Position numbers and translations under genes: made by a program. Below are positions 5,271-8,176 of a stretch of 8,176 nucleotides of DNA, piece by piece; position 1 is the first letter of the stretch; each line of letters opens with the position of its first letter. The stretch spans positions 1 to 8,176 of the forward strand of contig JASLCO010000152.1 in NCBI GenBank assembly GCA_030146505.1. The letters run 5' to 3'. The notes under the pieces were generated by a model. It worked only from the letters and a program-made list of their open reading frames with translations, was not told the origin of the DNA and searched no databases. This DNA comes from Moraxellaceae bacterium. Lineage in GTDB: Bacteria; Pseudomonadota; Gammaproteobacteria; Pseudomonadales; Moraxellaceae.

Positions 5271-5822
5271 TCAGCGCGAGCGATTCCACAGGACTTCGCT
5301 GCCGCCATTCTCGCGGGCCAGCGCCCGCGCCAGCACGAAGAGATAGTCCGAAAGCCGGTTCAGATACTGCAGGGGCAGTGCACCTACGGAGCCATCACCA
5401 TTGGCCAGGGTATGCACACGGCGTTCGGCGCGACGGCATACCGTGCGGGCCACATGCGCCAGACTGGCCGCACGGCTGCCGCCGGGCAGGATGAATTCCT
5501 TGAGCATGGGCAAGCCTTCATTGAGTCTGTCGATTTCCTTTTCCAGCAGATCAATCTGTGCAGGCGTCAGCAGGGTATATCCCGGAATACAGAGCTCGCC
5601 GCCCAGATCAAAAAGATCATGCTGGATTTCACTCAAGAGATGCTGAGCTTCATGTTCGGCATCCAAATCGGCACGCAGCAATCCTATCTGCGCATTCAGC
5701 TCGTCCACCGTACCGAAAGCCTCGACACGGGTATCGTCCTTCGCTACCCGTGAGCCGTCACCGAGGCCTGTCGTGCCGTCATCACCGGTGCGGGTATAGA
5801 TTTTGGAAAGGCGATGGCCCAT
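5271..5822 (-). CDS. PduO-type ATP:cob(I)alamin adenosyltransferase
   Basis: This 183-residue enzyme transfers the adenosyl group of ATP to reduced cobalamin, giving adenosylcobalamin in the cytoplasm. The N-terminal ATP-binding signature is complete at 8-43 (IYTRTGDDGTTGLGDGSRV, then EAFGTVDELNAQIG). The later conserved blocks FILPGGSRAASLAH, TVCRRAERR and LNRLSDYLFVLAR match the trimeric four-helix-bundle PduO family, distinct from the P-loop CobA/BtuR family. The length is normal. The ATG at 5822 has AAGGAG (- strand, 5834-5829) upstream. It lies downstream of the BtuB-like receptor on the same strand, separated by a terminator, so it relies on readthrough or its own promoter. The neighbourhood (B12 riboswitch, B12 receptor) supports a role in B12 salvage. 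Its stop codon directly abuts that of the convergent GNAT gene. Confidence 0.95.
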   Translation of the reverse strand: MGHRLSKIYTRTGDDGTTGLGDGSRVAKDDTRVEAFGTVDELNAQIGLLRADLDAEHEAQHLLSEIQHDLFDLGGELCIPGYTLLTPAQIDLLEKEIDRLNEGLPMLKEFILPGGSRAASLAHVARTVCRRAERRVHTLANGDGSVGALPLQYLNRLSDYLFVLARALARENGGSEVLWNRSR

Positions 5823-5846
5823 GGCTTTTCTCCTTAAAAAGGGCTT

Positions 5847-5877
5847 AAAAAACAGCCCGCGTTGTGCGGGCTGTTTT
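5847..5877 (-). terminator. Rho-independent terminator after the BtuB-like receptor gene
   Basis: A perfect 8-bp stem, CAGCCCGC (5853-5860) with GCGGGCTG (5866-5873), has a 5-nt loop. On the - strand it is followed by six T (5852-5847). Four further A-T pairs extend the stem. It lies 23 bases past the receptor stop and before the adenosyltransferase ribosome binding site. The + strand side has T4, so weak bidirectional action is possible. Confidence 0.88.
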
Positions 5878-5899
5878 CAACACTCTGGATACAAGACTC

Positions 5900-7930
5900 T
5901 CAGAACTTGAAGCCTATATCAAAGCGGTACTCACGTCCGGGAAGTGGATAGGCGTTATAGAGCCCTGCCACTGAGAGCGAACGAATTCCATAGTCATAAT
6001 GATCATCAGAGTTGCCGATGTTGTAGACCGAAAAACCTGCTTGCATTTGCTGCCAGGTGAAGCCAAGGCGGGTATCCACGCGGTGATAACCTGGAATCTT
6101 CTGGCCGAAATTATTGGTTTGGTCGTTGTCGAGGTATTTGTTGCCTGTGTAGGTATCACTCAGGGCCAGGCTCAGGGCTTCGATGATTTGCCAGTTAAGC
6201 CCAAGGTAGACCAGGTGTTCGGGGACGAGTGGCACCGTTTTCCCCTGATTGGGGCCTGCACGGAATTCGGCCTGCTGCCGTGTCAGGCTGGCGTTCAGTG
6301 TTATGGTGCTGAGCAGTTCCGTGGAACCGTTCAGGGTAATGCCACGACGCAGGGTCGGATCGAGATTGTCATTGGTGAAAGAAACCGGATTGAGCTGGAT
6401 TTCGTTTTCCAGTTTCTGTTCATAGGCTGTCAGAGTAACGCGGCCTTTTTCTTGCGCGTACACCAGAGAGCCTTCCAGATTGTGTGCGGTTTGTGGCAGG
6501 AGCGGCGAGAAAACTCGCATATAGGTGACGGGATCGCTTTCGTAGGTTTCATCCACCGTGCCAAAACGCACACTGCGGCTGGCGCTCAGCATCGCGGTGA
6601 AGCCTGCCCCAAGACCTTGGCTCAAGCCTGCTTCATACAAGCCTTCCTTGTACGACTGTGAGCCGGGTGCGGCTTGCGAATCGAACGCACCACCTGGCGC
6701 GCTGCTGTCGTATTTGTCGGTGCCATCCTGCTTTACGCGAGTCTGGCGTGCGCCAAGAGAAAGACTGGTTTCCCGCCATTTGCTGGTCTGGAATACATAG
6801 GGTGAGCGGGTTTCGGCGCTGATGTCGAGAATGTGCACGGGGGCGGTGTCGGCCTCCTGGCCACGGCGCGAGTTGTAGTCAGACTTGTATTGGTCCCAGC
6901 CGGCTTGCAGCTTGTTGCTCACCGTGCCAGTGCTGTAAACGTAATTCAGGCGTGGCGTCAGAGCGGTCGTTTGCAGTTCGGTGTCGGTGTAGCTGTCGTA
7001 AGCGCCGCCGTAGGTGTAATCACCGAAGAACGAGGTTTGTTCCTTGCTGCGGCGGCTGCCATCGATGATGAGGCTGAGCGAATCTGTGATGGCCATTTTC
7101 CAGCCTGCGATCAGGAGTGAGCGATCTTCGTTACCGTAGTCATTGGGCGTGCCACTGCCTCGTGGAGCAATGTGCAACTGGTCGAGGCCGGCTGTGGCAT
7201 TGACAGTGCGCGCGCCGGGCATCCCGCTTTTGAGTCTGCTTACTTCTCCCTGCAGGAAGATTTCCTGCTGGCCAAGATGCACATTGAGGTTGGCTCCGCC
7301 AGTGTTGCGCTCGCTGGCGCTGTTTTCACGGTAGCCATCGCTGCGCAGGTGTTGCCCGGAAAGAGCGAGCGAAATGTTCTTTTGCACAAGCTCTGCGGAG
7401 GCGGTGACTTCGTGCGAATCGGCGCTGCTGTCGGCGAGATGGACTGCTGCACCGGATTTTATGGGCTGACGTGTGATGATGTTGATGGTGCCGCCGCTGG
7501 CGCCATCGCCATAAAGCACGGAGCCGCCGCCGGGCTGTACTTCAATGCGCTCAATGTTGTCCATGGCGATGCCGCTGATGTCGGTAGCGCTCAGGTCGAT
7601 GTCATTCAGACGGCGGCCATTAACAAGAATAAGTGTGTTGCTGCTGGCGGTCGCGCCAAAACCGCGCAGGTCTACGGTGCCTTCTTTGCCGGAGCTGCCA
7701 TCCAGCAAGCGTACGGAAATGCCGGGTACGCCAGCTAACAGTTGTGAAAGATTACGGGCGGTTGATTTTTCGATGTCTTGGCGATCAATGATATAGAGCG
7801 GTGTGCCGGCAGTTTCCGGATCGAGTCGTGACGCTGTCACAACAACTTCTGGCAAAGTGCTTACCTCTTCTGCATAGGCAGAGCTGGCAAGGACAATGGC
7901 CGCTACCAGCGGCACGTAAGAAAGCTTCAT
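5900..7930 (-). CDS. TonB-dependent outer-membrane receptor, BtuB-like (vitamin B12 uptake)
   Basis: This 676-residue outer-membrane receptor uses TonB energy to import a ligand, here probably cobalamin. Residues 1-20 are a signal peptide (MKLSYVPLVAAIVLASSAYA). A TonB box follows at 27-34 (PEVVVTAS). The plug domain spans about 40-150, with IDRQDIEKSTARNLSQLLAG, NTLILVNGRRLND and IERIEVQPGGGSVLYGDGAS leading to GTINIITR. The rest is a beta-barrel ending in an aromatic residue (DIGFKF), as outer-membrane proteins do. The frame extends to a TTG at 7963, but I chose the ATG at 7930. It starts the signal peptide cleanly and has GGAG 8 bases upstream (7942-7939). The B12 assignment rests on the cobalamin riboswitch upstream and the adenosyltransferase downstream. 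Plug and barrel alone do not prove the ligand, and the protein is longer than E. coli BtuB (614 residues), so another corrinoid or a cobalt compound is possible. Confidence 0.9.
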   Translation of the reverse strand: MKLSYVPLVAAIVLASSAYAEEVSTLPEVVVTASRLDPETAGTPLYIIDRQDIEKSTARNLSQLLAGVPGISVRLLDGSSGKEGTVDLRGFGATASSNTLILVNGRRLNDIDLSATDISGIAMDNIERIEVQPGGGSVLYGDGASGGTINIITRQPIKSGAAVHLADSSADSHEVTASAELVQKNISLALSGQHLRSDGYRENSASERNTGGANLNVHLGQQEIFLQGEVSRLKSGMPGARTVNATAGLDQLHIAPRGSGTPNDYGNEDRSLLIAGWKMAITDSLSLIIDGSRRSKEQTSFFGDYTYGGAYDSYTDTELQTTALTPRLNYVYSTGTVSNKLQAGWDQYKSDYNSRRGQEADTAPVHILDISAETRSPYVFQTSKWRETSLSLGARQTRVKQDGTDKYDSSAPGGAFDSQAAPGSQSYKEGLYEAGLSQGLGAGFTAMLSASRSVRFGTVDETYESDPVTYMRVFSPLLPQTAHNLEGSLVYAQEKGRVTLTAYEQKLENEIQLNPVSFTNDNLDPTLRRGITLNGSTELLSTITLNASLTRQQAEFRAGPNQGKTVPLVPEHLVYLGLNWQIIEALSLALSDTYTGNKYLDNDQTNNFGQKIPGYHRVDTRLGFTWQQMQAGFSVYNIGNSDDHYDYGIRSLSVAGLYNAYPLPGREYRFDIGFKF

Positions 7931-7938
7931 TCGTGTAG

Positions 7939-7982
7939 CTCCAGGCTGTTTGGGTCCCCGCAAACAGGAAGATCAGCTGGAG
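7939..7982 (-). promoter_or_regulatory. hairpin sequestering the receptor ribosome binding site
   Basis: On the - strand, CTCCAG (7982-7977) can pair with CTGGAG (7944-7939), which contains the GGAG ribosome binding site. Within this, CTGTTTG (7967-7961) pairs with CAAACAG (7952-7946) around an 8-nt loop. The result is a two-tier stem with a 9-nt internal loop on one side and 1 nt on the other. Lying between a cobalamin riboswitch and the start codon, and lacking a T-run, it fits a translation-blocking expression platform. The switching mechanism is inferred, not shown. Confidence 0.6.
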
Positions 7983-8085
7983 GCATGGAATGCGATGAGG
8001 GAAGGCGGGCGCAGGGAGACGCCGTTTTCCGGTCATCAGCCCACCGCACTGACCGCAACAGCACACGTTGATAGTGCGCTGCCTT

Positions 8086-8176
8086 TCAGGCCGGTCTCCG
8101 GGCTTGTCGCTGGATGTTTCCGCCGGCTTCGCCTTCCCGTCACGAGGACAGTGGCGTTTGAAACCGGCATCACGAC
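8086..8176 (-). promoter_or_regulatory. cobalamin riboswitch, 3' part (cut by window edge)
   Basis: Read on the - strand, three hallmarks of the cobalamin aptamer appear in the right order: GCCACTG (8155-8149), CGGGAAGGC (8139-8131) and the B12-box-like AGCCCGGAGACCGGCC (8104-8089). The 5' half of the aptamer and the promoter lie beyond position 8176. About 155 nt of leader separate the B12 box from the receptor ATG. A further stem in that leader (8060-8066 with 8074-8080) has no T-run, so control is probably at translation. Bound cobalamin would lower expression of the receptor. Confidence 0.92.

Noticed and set aside
5258..5279. Inverted repeat TCGCGCT / AGCGCGA across the convergent stops of the GNAT and adenosyltransferase genes
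   Set aside because: The stem is only 7 bp with an 8-nt loop, and neither strand has a T-run, so I do not call it a terminator. It could still slow polymerase.
5999..6661. Open frame of 220 codons on the + strand opposite the receptor gene
   Set aside because: It is antisense to a complete TonB-dependent receptor and has no supporting start signal or domain.
7931..7963. TTG at 7963 as the start of the receptor gene
   Set aside because: It would put 11 polar residues before a complete signal peptide and lies in the ribosome-site-masking hairpin. The ATG at 7930 has a well-spaced GGAG.

Overview
The window reads as chromosomal DNA of a beta- or gammaproteobacterium. The signs are moderately high GC, an AceF-type pyruvate dehydrogenase E2 with two lipoyl domains, strong AAGGAG-type ribosome binding sites, and an outer-membrane TonB-dependent receptor behind a cobalamin riboswitch. 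I cannot name the genus from sequence alone. There are seven protein genes, one of them broken, plus several well-marked regulatory elements. No tRNA, rRNA, CRISPR array or phage gene is visible.

Left part (1-1945, + strand): a GC-rich hairpin repeat, then aceF, the E2 core of pyruvate dehydrogenase, probably preceded by aceE outside the window. The aceF stop codon abuts the start of a small putative lipoprotein gene. The obvious Rho-independent terminator of aceF lies inside the signal-peptide codons of that lipoprotein.

Middle part (1952-5270): a MocR-type (GntR-aminotransferase fusion) regulator on the - strand diverges from a + strand cassette of a DUF2917 protein, an NTF2/SnoaL-like protein and a GNAT acetyltransferase. 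The 160-bp divergent spacer carries four copies of a 10-bp motif, CATGACAGAT, two in each orientation. This is a strong candidate operator array for the MocR protein, making the cassette its likely target. The NTF2-like gene is split and frameshifted by a ~265-bp MITE-like insertion with perfect 27-bp terminal inverted repeats. Inside the insertion are two related ~52-nt modules in inverted orientation. They share conserved blocks, but their central hairpin arms differ in sequence while both remain paired.

Right part (5271-8176, - strand): a vitamin B12 unit. It holds the 3' part of a cobalamin riboswitch, cut by the window edge, then a leader able to hide the ribosome binding site. Next come a BtuB-like TonB-dependent receptor, a Rho-independent terminator, and a PduO-type ATP:cob(I)alamin adenosyltransferase. 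The receptor would import B12 under B12 feedback, and the adenosyltransferase would convert it to the coenzyme form. The adenosyltransferase gene ends flush against the convergent GNAT gene.

The observations most worth a second look are the insertion element and its internal modules, the four-copy MocR operator with its cassette, and the terminator that doubles as signal-peptide coding sequence.
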